The notes under the pieces were generated by a model. The model saw nothing but the letters and a program-made list of their open reading frames with translations, did no database searches and was not told where the DNA came from. Below, piece after piece: positions 22,177 through 32,710 of a DNA stretch of 64,000 nucleotides (its first letter is position 1; every line of letters begins with the position of its first letter). The DNA lies in contig OZ024895.1 of NCBI GenBank assembly GCA_964017195.1, positions 9,163,501 to 9,227,500 of the forward strand. The letters run 5' to 3'. The DNA comes from Siderastrea radians (lineage: Eukaryota; Cnidaria; Anthozoa; Scleractinia; Rhizangiidae). The position numbers and the translations under genes are program-made.

Positions 22177-23157
22177 TTAAGTAGCTTGAGTTTGTTACAA
22201 TTTTCAATAGACTATTGACTATGTGTTGAACCGTGTGAAAAGAAAGTATCACCTCCCCATTCATTTCACCACACATTTTCATCTTTTGTTCTAAAAAAAT
22301 TTCTTGAGGAAAATAGAATTGACAATTTTGGTCAATGTTTAAATTGAGCAAATCAGCGATATGGTGGCGAATTTTCTTTGTATAGTTAAATAAATTAGCT
22401 TTTTCGATGGCAATTTAACATATTTAACCTCCTACGTTTGAAATGATTGTCCTTGAGTTTCAAAATTACAGTTATAGATAATCAAAGGTTGAGTTTTGGG
22501 CTTAAAAATGACCTCCATTATTCTTTAAAAATTTTTTTAAAGAATAATGGACGATCATTGCAAACGTGAAGGGCTGGAAATTTTTATTCTGCATCAGAAA
22601 AGCGTTTTTATTTTATGCTTTCTCTTAAACCCGACATCAATTCGTCAAAGATTTGCTATTTTAAGAAAAATGACCACGTGACATGTCACGTGACTTATGG
22701 GAAAGCTTATTATACTTCAAAATGTTAAGGACAGTAAAACCTTTTCATGTGCCAAATCTCGATTCAGTTCTAGTCCGTTTGTTAAAGTTAACATGAATAA
22801 ACTATTTTTTTTTTCAGGATACAGCCCTTGACCCAGGCCTTAAACTACTTGAGATGATAGAGCATTTACTTTGATCTGTCATAGTGGTACGAAAACATGA
22901 ATAGAAAAAACGGACTATAAAAATAATTGTTAATTAACCGACTGTCTGCAAAACTTTTAACTAAGAAAGGGTATAGCGGATAACGTAATGAAGTACATAA
23001 CACATGTTGAAATAGTCTGTTAGGGGGGACTAGCGTACAGACCAGCAACAAAACTGAAGACTAACTTTCTTCTCCCAAGATTGTCTTTTTAATGTAAACT
23101 AATAACTTTACAATACAGAGGCTAGCTTGAATCACCCAAGAGCTATCGCTCCCATCC
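22177..23157. other. No supported gene
   Basis: A candidate terminal exon on the plus strand follows a pyrimidine-rich acceptor (TTTTTTTTTCAG at about 22817) and reads DTALDPGLKLLEMIEHLL then stop. A hairpin lies at 22515-22550. No upstream exon could be linked, so this is not claimed as a gene. Confidence 0.25.
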
Positions 23158-23375
23158 TTTTATTTTGACCAGGCGAGAACTGTCAATCTCATGCCAGTTA
23201 CCCGTCAAATTCAAATATATTCTTACGTGATGACTTGCGCACATGATCTATTGCAAAAATAAGCATGCTCACGAAAATGATTAGGATAAAAACCCTCGGG
23301 AAATTGCGCAGCTACAAAATCTTCTTTGCGCTAAATTTTCATCATCGTTCTCAAGGCATCTGGTCAAAATAAAGT
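23158..23375. mobile_element. Possible small inverted-repeat element
   Basis: TTTATTTTGACCAG at the left is inverted as CTGGTCAAAATAAA at the right. The similarity of the arms fades inward, and no target duplication was found. Confidence 0.35.
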
Positions 23376-24346
23376 AACAAGAGCAATATAAAAATTACAA
23401 AGAACAATTCTTTCGATTTAAATTTAACACACTCTACTTAAATACAAGTGAAATCGCAAGTTGAATATTATTACATAACAGTAAGTTACGCGTAAACTAA
23501 TTTTAGAATAAAGGCTTCTTTATGTTTATTAGTGAACTGGACTCACTACGCTCAGGTGTGTGCACATAATTTTATATTATGTCTCAGGGTTACACTATAT
23601 ACGTGTATATATGTGTATGTACAAGTGCTTACTTTAAAGGCTTCTTCTCCGGATTTAAGGTCCGCCATTTTCAATAAATTAAAAATGGACGTGATCTCAA
23701 TCTTCGAGAGCAAAATTAACATGCACAACAGAACTTGACATAACACCACTAACAATAGACTATTTGTCTTGTTTAACACTTGTGAATTAAAGTTTCCCTT
23801 TGGAAACAAACCGACTAAAAAGCAATAACTACAAGGAATATTAAATGGTACGAATTCAGCAAGAAACACGAAGAGATTTCCAGGAAAACAATCACGAATG
23901 TCAGACCTAAAGGTCAAAACCAAACCAAGCAAATTGATGTACTGTACAAAAACAATTGAACATTTCATCAAATAAGGATTAATTTCCTAGTAACGTGTAA
24001 GCAAGCATCGCAAAACATACGTTTCGCGCCAAAATCGTACCAAGGAATAAATATCAAAAACACAACCAAAAACGAACTGTTGAAAACGTTGACACAATCA
24101 TTAATCTAAAGAATCACGTATTACACAAATATTCTTGAAACCACAGTTCATACAATAACATCAGCTGGTGTAACACCTTGTTAGCAGTCAAAAACATGAA
24201 TAAAATATGAATCTTCAGACTGATTCTCTTCGCAAAGTTGTCATAAAAATTGCGTATTTTTATTGTTTAACACACAGTAACACAAACGAGACACGATATT
24301 ACACATAAATCGACCACTCTACTTCTACTTTTACTTTTTGGGTAAA
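23376..24346. other. No gene recognised
   Basis: AT-rich with short frames only (for example minus 23552-23971) and no recognisable domain. Confidence 0.45.
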
Positions 24347-24350
24347 TTAA

Positions 24351-24995
24351 GGTGATTCCATCGAAATAGAAGGAATATTTAAAATTTTTTAAGATTTGGT
24401 CCATCTAAAAATTATGTTTAGAACATTTCAAAAATGCAATAAAAAATAGGGGTCGCCGAGCTTGTTTTGGTACAACATGGATAGCCATTGATAGCGAATA
24501 GACGACCCGCAAGGTTTTCCTGAGAAACCCTAGTAATCAGAAATTAGAACTATAATTGCTTTAAAAAGTGATTGCTTGTATTGAAATATTGGTTAGTTCA
24601 ACAAAGTAGACATTTATCTTGCATTGTATATAACTTTAATTGAACAGGAATTAAGAATATAAAAAAAATGAAAGAATTTGCCGCGTGCGTACATACCCTG
24701 CTGTACCTAAAGACGTGATCTTTTCCGCATTTAAATAAAAATATCTCAAAGCAGAAGTTTTAACTTTTCTTGAAATGGCGATATATTGTACTCGACCGAA
24801 TGTCATTCGAATTCATGTATTAAAAAATGGAGGTCACCGAGCTCGTTTAGGAGAAAACGATCTGTTATTTCTCTGAACTGCTCAGCTTTTATATAAAACC
24901 TATCAAGTTCCGAAGGTGCGCGCGCTCGTGCGCGCGCTAATCACGCAAAAAATGATGCGCAGAAAGGATGCGCAATGCAATTGAAGGGAATCACC
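24351..24995. mobile_element. TTAA-flanked 645-bp element
   Basis: The ends GGTGATTCC and GGAATCACC are flanked by TTAA (24347-24350 and 24996-24999). One end carries GCGCGCGCTCGTGCGCGC and ATGCGCAGAAAGGATGCGCA, related to the subterminal part of the element at 7457-8102, which is also almost the same length. No coding content is recognised. Confidence 0.78.
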
Positions 24996-25064
24996 TTAAA
25001 GCTAATTTTCTACTCGTGTTTAAAACTACGTTTAACCATTTACACACACATTCCCTAATTATTG

Positions 25065-25200
25065 AAATTTATAAGACCTCTAGAAACAGGAGTAACAAAA
25101 CAAATTTGGATGCCGCTTTGAAATTTATAAGACCTCTAGACCTCTAGAAACAGGAGTGACAAAACAAAAAAAAATTCGAACAGTTTCAAATTTGGATGCC
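25065..25200. repeat. Partial tandem duplication
   Basis: A block starting AAATTTATAAGACCTCTAGA and containing AACAGGAGT(A/G)ACAAAACAAA and TTTGGATGCCGC occurs twice in direct order, with a short internal slip CCTCTAGACCTCTAGA in the second copy. Confidence 0.7.
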
Positions 25201-25275
25201 GCCTTTAAAATGTATAAGAAACAGCAAGTCAACAAGGCACACTCCAGATCACAAGGTGATATAAAATACTCCCAG

Positions 25276-25472
25276 GCCCAGTTCAGACGCCGTACCACGT
25301 AGTGCGTATAGTTATTTGGAAGTTGTACGGTGTTCCAAATCGGTTTTATTCGTCAGATTTTAATTAGGCAAGGCAAAATCTCAGGGTACGATAAAGCTTG
25401 CCACTTCCTGCGAAATCAGAGCGAAAATGTATTTGGTACGGCAAATGAGGGGTATGGCGTCTGAACTGGGCC
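25276..25472. mobile_element. Short element with GGCCCAGTTCAGACG ends
   Basis: The ends GGCCCAGTTCAGACGCC and GGCGTCTGAACTGGGCC are perfect inverted repeats. A TTA follows the right end but the left flank is CCA, so a 3-bp Harbinger-type duplication is only suggested. It is about 200 bp and non-coding. Confidence 0.62.
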
Positions 25473-25479
25473 TTAGATT

Positions 25480-26209
25480 TACGTGGGCTGGAAACTAATT
25501 ATAATAAAAAATGTTATAGTGCTTACAAAAATATTTCACATATAGCCTATATTCTGAATACTATTAACACATTTTAAAAAAAGCGAGCCGTAACAGACTG
25601 GTACTACTCATAGTTGTCGAATGAAGCTTACAGCCAAGCTTTTGTGACAAGACCGAAAGCTAAGGTCACATGTGTTTTTTTTTTTAATGAAATCAGCAAC
25701 GCCTTGCTCAAATAAAAAAGAACGTCTGGACGGCAGAAACGTTTGTAGTATTTCTTGATTCGTCCTACGTATCACACTGAAGACTGTAAAACGTATATTG
25801 GTCACAACTAGTCATACCACCTTTTTGTCTTTTGAGCTTGAGATTTTTATCCGACAACATTAATTGAAATAGCTGTACAACTTTTAAAGGAAGAGTGATC
25901 TCTCGACCTTGACCCTCACTGGAGTATTCTTGTTTTCTCTTCCATACTCGGAGCTGCAATTCGGTGCCTTGATTTTCATTCTTTTTAGGTAAAGTAGTGT
26001 CTCTCTTAAGAATTTGTATCGTCTGCATGTTGCGTCTGTTCGTAAGATTCTTGAAATTCGAAAACCGTTGGAACTAAATATAAGGTGCAGAACAAGAAAC
26101 AACTTTAGCGGACATCATCAAACCTCGATATAAACGGAAAAAAGGAAAGTTTACATAAAACTACTAGGAGCAACTAAAATATATAAAACATATAATACAT
26201 AAATGTATA
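25480..26209. other. No gene recognised
   Basis: Overlapping short minus-strand frames (25608-26102) are Lys/Arg-rich but show no domain and no splice-bounded structure. Confidence 0.4.
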
Positions 26210-26212
26210 TAA

Positions 26213-26627
26213 AGGCTAATTTACACGCTGCGATTTGTCGGCCTGATTTGTCGGCCATGATAAATCGGGAAGCGAATCGGTTTATGTACAATGCAAGCAC
26301 TGCACATGCATTTTTTACAGTCAAAACTTTTTTATAAAACGTTTTGAAAAACAAAATGGTAGGTGATAACTAGTTAGTTTGTTTTAAGCTAAAATACCGC
26401 AGATATAATTTGTTTTGCGCCAATTCTTTTGCAGGTTGTGTTTTCGTTCTTAAAATCGAGCCCGACACGCCAAAATCTGTGAAGCAGTCACAGATTTTTC
26501 TGAATCGGCCGACTTGTCGGATTGGAGTCGCGCGCCCATCGGATCGTCATTCACACGCGCCGATTCGCTCCCTGATTTGTCGTGGCCGACAAATCGGCCC
26601 GAAAAATCGCAGCGTGTAAATTAGCCT
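26213..26627. mobile_element. TAA-flanked 415-bp element
   Basis: The ends AGGCTAATTTACACGCTGCG and CGCAGCGTGTAAATTAGCCT are perfect inverted repeats flanked by TAA (26210-26212 and 26628-26630), fitting PIF/Harbinger-type insertion. CGATTTGTCGGCC motifs recur inside both arms. It has no coding capacity. Confidence 0.8.
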
Positions 26628-26639
26628 TAAAACAACTAG

Positions 26640-27600
26640 GAACCCTCAAGACTCAAGGTGATTATCACGGGAAGCCCTCAACTTCAGAAATTAACCGCCA
26701 TTTTGATGTGGTGGGGTTTTCGCGAGTCTGGAGCCAAGGCCGGCGATTTTAATTTGAAAAGCGCGTCTGTAGCGAGTAAGCTTCAGAAACCGCTCGAAAC
26801 TCTATACTCGGCATTAGGTCAAAAACTCAGAGGATTCTCGGAAATTTTCAGTCACCCTAGATTTCTCAGTTTCTCAGTTCCGAATGGTCGCCCATGCAAA
26901 AAAAAAAAAAAAAAGAAGTAGTCCCTTTAATATTATCTTGGTAAGATAAAACTTTTCTCATGTTCCTGGAATTGTTTATAAGAATTTTACCACTCATTCT
27001 GGTCGTATAGCGAACTCGGTGCTGTTCGCTATAAGCTCGTCTAAGACCCGATGAATGATTGTTAAAAATTCGTAGATATCCCCTATTTCCTTCCATCATC
27101 AAACTGGACGAGGAAAAGGAATAGAAAACCTCTCTGGCAGGCAGTCTGTGACGTGGGCAAGCCTTGATGCCTCAAGATTTATGTTCAAAGGGTTAAAGAT
27201 TTTTAAGTACGGACGCCTTTTTGCTAATAGATAAATAAATAGATAAACAAACAAATAAATAATAAAATAAATATTTGTTTTTTTTTCTTTTCAAGCCCAA
27301 TGTGACACTTTCTCAAAGTTTTGACAGTTTTCAAACGCGAAAAGTAATAGGACACAATAAATACGTAAACATGGTAAATATTTAGCGAATATTTGGATAA
27401 TTGCCGTATTTTAAGTAGACACAATTTACCACAGGGAGTTGCTGAACATGCAAATTGGTTACTAGTTGCTGATCGAATCACTGATATATTAACTGTTTCT
27501 CTGTTTTTTTTTTTAAATTACAACAAAGAACTCAGCTGTCATTGAGCAGCAAAAGGCTAGCTGATATGAACCCTAGGCCTTTCACGTTAACCTATTACAT
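26640..27600. other. No gene recognised; poly-A tract and AT-rich simple repeats
   Basis: A run of about 17 A lies at 26898-26914 after an A-rich stretch, possibly a retroposed tail, and there is an (A/T)AAATA-rich stretch at 27228-27275. No domain was recognised. Confidence 0.4.
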
Positions 27601-27602
27601 TC

Positions 27603-27608
27603 TTTATT
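27603..27608 (-). promoter_or_regulatory. Candidate polyadenylation signal of the Ig/SEA receptor
   Basis: AATAAA reads on the minus strand 179 bases after the stop codon of the transmembrane exon. It is the nearest such hexamer downstream, which supports the short-tailed form of the receptor. Confidence 0.45.
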
Positions 27609-27786
27609 TATGTTTTTATTAACAAGAAAAAAAAAGACTTTAAGAAGTTTAAAGTTCTTTAATTCACATCGGGAAATCCAACGCCTTCACTTTCGTAAAA
27701 AAAACCTTTCCTTTACTGGTTTAGATTCTTATTCTAATTGTTACTCACTTTCACGGCCACCTGTCCCGGCTCCGCCTCTGCTTTCC

Positions 27787-27893
27787 CTAGTAACGCTGTC
27801 TCACAATAACAACGATGACAACCACTACTGCAATCACTGCTACAACTCCTCCCCCCACTGAAGTGCCAATGATAAGAGACAATCGAGGACCAT
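27787..27893 (-). CDS. Ig/SEA receptor: transmembrane exon with stop
   Basis: It follows an acceptor (GTGTTTTTAG) and enters in phase 1, continuous with the exon at 28584. It encodes a short juxtamembrane stretch (DGPRLSLIIGTSVGGG), then a strongly hydrophobic helix of about 20 residues (VVAVIAVVVVIVVIV), then RQRY and a stop. As written the cytoplasmic tail is only about four residues. A donor-like GTGAGA lies within the exon (exon end would be 27805) and could instead splice to tail exons that I did not find. The glycine-rich start plus Ile/Val helix is typical of a single-pass type I receptor. Confidence 0.75.
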
Positions 27894-28271
27894 CTAAAAA
27901 CACAATTTAAACATATGCGTGAAGTCTGTTGAGGATGCTCATTGGCTTTTTGGCTTGTAGCTTACAGGTTTGCACAATGGGTGAAATTTAAGTTTCACGG
28001 CTACACTTACACGCGCTCTTATTCTTAGAACTGGGCAGAACTTTAAAAGGCATTTCATCGTCTAAAAGACCTTAACAGAAAATCGGAGGCCGTAACGGTT
28101 ATCCTATTTCACAACATGTTCTTCCAACGGTAAAATCTAAAAACTCTAAAAAGTAAAATAGAGCTTTCGGACTAAGAGTCCACGATTCAGCCTAAAATGG
28201 CTATGGCGAGATGACTCTGCTAAATGCTAATTACAATGCAAATCAAAGATTGACTCTTTGCAATGACATTG

Positions 28272-28315
28272 AGGGACGTTTCGACAACCAGAGCGAAAGT
28301 CATCATCAGAGTCAA
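28272..28315 (-). ncRNA. Hammerhead-ribozyme-like motif 1
   Basis: On the minus strand CTGATGA is followed by a weak hairpin (GAC...GTC with an inner CC-type pairing partly lost) and then GAAAC and GTC, the order of conserved parts in a hammerhead core. Penelope-like elements are known to carry such motifs. Stem I is not convincing here, so this is probably a relic. Confidence 0.4.
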
Positions 28316-28583
28316 ATAAAACTATTTATAACGAAGTGGGGAGGGTCTGTAATAAATTAATAAATATCTATCGGTGGCTTGTACACCGCCTCTTTTTGCG
28401 ATAGCATTGTTTCTTTTTAATTTAATTTTATTATTATTATTTCTTGTTCTATAGGCTATGCCTCTTTCGACTTTCTCTAAGATCACTTGCTTTCTCTGTA
28501 GGCATGGCTTAGAGAACAAACAATGGATACTCCCATAGGTTTAAAAACAAAAGCAATCCAAATATATACAGACATATCGTCAC

Positions 28584-28685
28584 CTGACGAAGAATTCTCC
28601 TTTAAGGTAGTAGGTGTAGAAAACATAGCCTTTTCCTCGAGAGTGTTAGATGTAGAAGGAGGTGTTGCAGATGGGTTCGTTGTGT
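28584..28685 (-). CDS. Ig/SEA receptor: Ser/Thr-rich stalk exon
   Basis: 102 bp, bounded by acceptor TTTTACGCAG and donor CAGGTGACG, phase 1 at both ends. The encoded segment is rich in Thr, Ser and Pro (TTNPSATPPSTSNTLEEKAM) with N-glycosylation-type sites, as expected for a stretched, glycosylated stalk between the SEA domain and the membrane. There are no cysteines. Confidence 0.75.
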
Positions 28686-29195
28686 CTGCGTAAAATAATA
28701 ATCATCAGTGGCTTCGTGTTTCTTAGGAGTATTTTTTGTTAGAGTGTCAAGAAAAGGAATGTGATAGAAACTTCCTTAAAGACGAGTTCGTTTATGAACC
28801 ATAAAAATCCTATTTACTACTACTTCTACTGTGATAACTGATTTTCGTTTGTCGCTACTTCACAATAAAGAAAGCTACAACTTGGCTGCTAAGGCAACTA
28901 GAAGAATACCGGTTATACGTCCTCGATTTTTACAACTTGGTGTGGGTTTTCTGGTTGGCAAGCACAAATGATTAGAACAACGAGACGTTATTTTGTTAAA
29001 TTTAGCATGAGTTTATTTACAAAATTGGGAATTAAGAAGATATGGTACATACCTATAAGGAGGAGGGGAAGGGGGGGGGGGGGGGGACGGATATCGGATT
29101 GACATTTTGTTGCCAAGCTGGGGGCCTATAACTGACATTACTTATTTCCTAGATTTTATGTATCGCTTAGCTATTGAGTAAAACGTGCACCTCAC

Positions 29196-29434
29196 CTGTT
29201 GAGGTAATAGTTTTCTTTTCCCTTGACGCTTCAGATTCGGAAGCCGATGTAATTTCAGATGATGTGGAATAAGGTGCGGTTGTAGACATCACTTCCTTTA
29301 TAACTTTAAGATTGCTTACTGTGTACGGACCGATGGTGCCTCTACCTACGGCATTTCTTAGTTCACCAACTCCTTCATTAGTAGAGACAGGCATTGTGAA
29401 AAACAGCCGAAAAGAGACAATAACACTGCCATTC
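29196..29434 (-). CDS. Ig/SEA receptor: SEA domain exon 3 and stalk
   Basis: 239 bp, phase 2 in and phase 1 out, after acceptor ATTGACAG and before donor AACAGGTGAGG. It begins NGSVIVSFRLFFTMPVSTNE, carrying the G-S-V-I-V signature at which many SEA domains (for example mucin-type G-SVVV) cleave themselves, followed by the last SEA strand and helix (NAVGRGTIGPYTVSNLKVIK). A Ser/Thr/Glu-rich stalk follows. Confidence 0.8.
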
Positions 29435-29525
29435 CTGTCAATAAAGATGAGGAAAGGTAATACACATAAATTACAGCTTCTATATGCAACTTAAAAAAAC
29501 AAAAGCAAGTTTGCGTGTTACCAAC

Positions 29526-29584
29526 CTTAATCCAATAACTTCTACCTTGCTATAGCTGGATTTATTGGCATACGTTGTGTTCAC
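29526..29584 (-). CDS. Ig/SEA receptor: SEA domain exon 2
   Basis: 59 bp, phase 0 in and phase 2 out, between acceptor TATATTTCAG and donor AAGGTTGGTAA. It encodes VNTTYANKSSYSKVEVIGL, including an N-glycosylation site, and supplies the middle of the SEA fold before the cleavage strand. The exact phase match to both neighbours is strong support. Confidence 0.78.
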
Positions 29585-30042
29585 CTGAAATATATATGTC
29601 AGTTAATTTCTATAGTCGTTGAAAAAACAGACGGCAACAAAAGTAACTCCTTGTATCACGATTCAGCAATGTTGTCTTAAATGCTGGCTTGTGATTGGCT
29701 CAAAACTGTCATTGACGCCCCACGACTAAAGTCAAGCTTCAAACCTTTCCTTTAAAGAACCGGCGGCAGAGTTTAGATTTTGCTAACTACATAAGTGTGT
29801 AAGTTCTAAACGTTATGGAAAGTTTATGAAAACACTGGGCTAAGTTAAATTGACGCTCATAAATTCTTGTTTTGATGAAACAGACCAATTGTAAATTTAA
29901 GCTAGGTGAAGAATCGTTCTTATTTTCTTAAAAAAAAAATTCCTTTGTTTGTTTTTAAAAAGGACGCTTTCAACATTGCGGATACTAGCAGTAGACAGGA
30001 CGCGATCCACAATGAACCTAGTAACTATACCCTCGTTCGTCA

Positions 30043-30122
30043 TAAGTCTTCCAGTAGCTTAATAGTTAGAGCATCTAAACAGTACAACAGCGGATCGTGG
30101 GTTCGATTTCCTTCAAGAACTT
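30043..30122 (+). mobile_element. tRNA-derived sequence (SINE head or tRNA pseudogene)
   Basis: Contains an A-box-like TAGCTTAATAGTTAGAGCA and a B-box-like GGGTTCGATTTCC at tRNA spacing. The ends AAGTCTT and AAGAACTT pair partly as an acceptor stem. The anticodon arm does not fold well, so it is not a functional tRNA. No A-rich or simple-repeat tail was found. Confidence 0.55.
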
Positions 30123-30326
30123 ACATTTTTTTCCTTACCCCAAGCATTATATGTCTCTTTGACTGAGGTTGGTTCGTTCCTCAATCAAAACAGACTTTCA
30201 AAGTTCCTTGGAGGAGATGGAAATGGCGATACACTGTAACGGCAGAATACGAATGAGATGAGTAAACAAATACCCTAAGTCGGTGAATGAAGTCCTGAGA
30301 GGGACCGTTTGTGGTGACAACGTCTG

Positions 30327-30366
30327 CGACGTTTCGACAACCTGAGCGGAAGTCATCATCATGGTT
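30327..30366 (-). ncRNA. Hammerhead-ribozyme-like motif 2 (degenerate)
   Basis: Nearly the same sequence as motif 1 with a better middle hairpin (GACTTCCGCTCAGGTTGTC) and GAAACGTC, but the core CTGATGA reads ATGATGA. Loss of the conserved C should abolish cleavage. It is a relic copy of the same repeat family. Confidence 0.35.
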
Positions 30367-30861
30367 AAGTGAAATGTGAATCGTCAGTAGATGTCATAAG
30401 TCTCTGGTTGTTGTTCTGATAAGTCGACGAACCAGTGCGATGTTACTGAAGGCCGTCAGTTAAGCCGTAATGTTATTGGCTGCGAGGACTGTAAAACGTT
30501 ATTGGTGCGTTTTAATCTGTCTTAAGTTAGTCAAATATCCGTTGAACTGTTCTCAGTAAAATTAGTCGAATTGATTATTGTTTGTCTGTCTTGTTGTTTT
30601 GTTGGCAATACGTCGTTAGTAAGGTGGAAGTAGGTGTTGGGAACGGTTCAGTGGTGTTTGTTCTGAGTTACTAAACCAGTTTTTTAGGGCAAGGTGGTTC
30701 GTTGATAGTAGTCCGTACTGCAGGTAACGAATTAAACAAACAGTCCAAACAAACAGTCTCTCAGGACTACACTTACCCGGCCGATTATACTTGCCCGACT
30801 TATGATATGACTCTTAGGTTCAAACCACTTACAGCATAAACAAATAAGTAAAATAACCTAC

Positions 30862-30986
30862 CCCTTTCTCAAATGCAGCCACAAATGCTCTTGCAGATTC
30901 ACTATTCAGATTGTTGTACTCTGCCTGATATTCAACCTCTGATCCATTCAGCTTCTCTACTGAAATTTCGCATGTTATTCTAGTTC
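30862..30986 (-). CDS. Ig/SEA receptor: SEA domain exon 1
   Basis: 125 bp, phase 1 in and phase 0 out, between acceptor TATTTTTAG and donor AAAGGGGTAGGT. It encodes TRITCEISVEKLNGSEVEYQ and then NNLNSESARAFVAAFEKG, matching the first strands and helix of a SEA domain (core length is normal when joined with the next two exons). It follows the last Ig exon directly. Confidence 0.75.
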
Positions 30987-31438
30987 CTAAAAATAAGGAC
31001 AGCTTAAGTTACATCTGGCCATCCAAGGACTTTAGAGTCTAAATATTGATATCGTTTATTGTAGCCCTGTAACAAAGTAACCTCTTTTCCCAGGACAGGG
31101 AGCTAGACTAGTATTATCTAAAGGGAAGAAAAAACCAATACTAATTGCCTGTGGATTGAAGATAAAACCAAGGGAAATAAATTTTATTACTTGTATTTTA
31201 TGGGGATTACTTGTAAAGACAATCAGTGTGAACGAATTTTCTCGTGGCCTCTATACTTTTCATATACCTAAATTAATGACAAAGAAAGGTTAGTTGTAAC
31301 GGGGCTAGTTTCCAAAGAAACTGTGGTGCCGCGTCGTTGGGGAATTAGTAAGTGGAAAAAAAGCCTTTTTTTGGTTAGTAACAACCGGTGTGTGTATTTT
31401 TCTAAGTTGTGTTTGTAAAGCATGTTAGTGAAACTCAC

Positions 31439-31690
31439 TTGTAACTTTAACCAAAATAGTAAAGTTGTTTGATCCCAGGATATTGGCTGCAGTACAAGTA
31501 TAGTTTCCACCATCAATGTCATCAACGTTATTAAGACGAAGATATCTGTCATTTGAAACAACGCCAACGGTTTCGTTCTTCCAAACATACTGTGCAGTTG
31601 GGCTGGCATCTGCTAAGCATTCAGCAATGACACTATCCCCAAACATTACGTTCCATCTGTCACTGTGAGGTTTGGTAATTTCTGGACGAA
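31439..31690 (-). CDS. Ig/SEA receptor: ninth Ig domain
   Basis: 252 bp, phase 1 at both ends (acceptor GTCTTCTCAG, donor ACAAGTGAGT). The I-set-like pattern is complete: AECLADASPTAQYVWK supplies the first Cys and the core Trp, and DIDGGNYTCTAANILGSN supplies the Y-x-C motif. It differs from the repeated A and B domains and is the membrane-proximal Ig domain. Confidence 0.88.
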
Positions 31691-31814
31691 CTGAGAAGAC
31701 AAACAAAACATTGAGTAGTTGTACTCAGGAGTTGACATAGTAAAGTAAAAAGGTTTGACTCATATTTGTTTTTAGATACTTGCAAACCATAAAAAATTAT
31801 GAACGATGACTTAC

Positions 31815-32063
31815 AGTGTACATCAATTGTACAGGACTTGCTGCCGTTTTTCCCAATGCCATTCCAAGCCAGGCACTCATAACTGCCAGATTCACTCCGT
31901 GAAATATTTGTAATGGCAAGCATCTTGGTGTGTGACAGAACTTCACCTCCTTTGATCCAAGTAATATTGGGTACAGGGTTACCAGTGGCATTGCAATAAA
32001 GTCTTGCATTTTTACTCTCAATAACTGGAGTTGAACATTGTTGGATTGACACACTAGGTGGAG
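31815..32063 (-). CDS. Ig/SEA receptor: eighth Ig domain (B-type, copy 3)
   Basis: 249 bp, phase 1-1 (acceptor TTGTTTCAG, donor CACTGTAAGT). The sequence has QQCSTPV, RLYCNATGNPVPNITWIK, and SGSYECLAWNGIGKNGSKSC. Besides the core Cys pair it has the extra pair (QQC and KSC) that marks the B-type domains in this gene. Confidence 0.88.
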
Positions 32064-32361
32064 CTGAAACAAATGAAATTAAGTTTGGAGTAATACCACA
32101 GTCATCTCATAATGCATCCGCTCACGACGATACAAATCTAAAAACCTCCAATGTATAAATACACCTACCAAAAGTACCTGGCACGTTTTATAAGACTAAC
32201 TAATTCAACATTTTGCCCTAAAATATAATAAGCGGTGGGTAGAGTGGACCATGACAAATTATCAGATGAACGCTTATGGAGAGTGGTCTCGACCAGTGAA
32301 AGCCCGAGAAATTTGACAGTTATTGATCATGAAAAGACGACTTAATTGAATCAATACTCAC

Positions 32362-32616
32362 ACAACACAGTTACCGTGGCATTAGATTCTGCTGAGCCAA
32401 TATTATTTTTAACTTTACATTTGTACACTGCCCCATTATCTCTCCTCGTCAGGTTTGTCAGAGGAAGAGTCTCAGATGAAGAAAGTACAGTGTCACTTCC
32501 TTGTTTGGTCCAAGCAATGCTGGGTGGTGGATTACCAGTTGCATTACAGAACAGGGTGGCTCCACTGCCCTCCACAACTTGTTGAGCTGGTGGGGTAAGA
32601 AAAATCTCTGGAGGAT
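32362..32616 (-). CDS. Ig/SEA receptor: seventh Ig domain (A-type, copy 3)
   Basis: 255 bp, phase 1-1 (acceptor CTTCTTACAG, donor TTGTGTGAGT). It carries TPPAQQVVEGSGATLFCNAT, PSIAWTKQGSDTVLSSSE and DNGAVYKCKVKNNIG. It is very similar to the A-type exons at 37108 and 50470, and pairs with the B-type exon next to it. Confidence 0.9.
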
Positions 32617-32710
32617 CTGTAAGAAGTAAAAAAACTGATTAACACAAGCATATTTTGTGGTTAAAAACAATGATATTCATTTCACCTAAATGACTAAAAA
32701 ATATTTCGTA

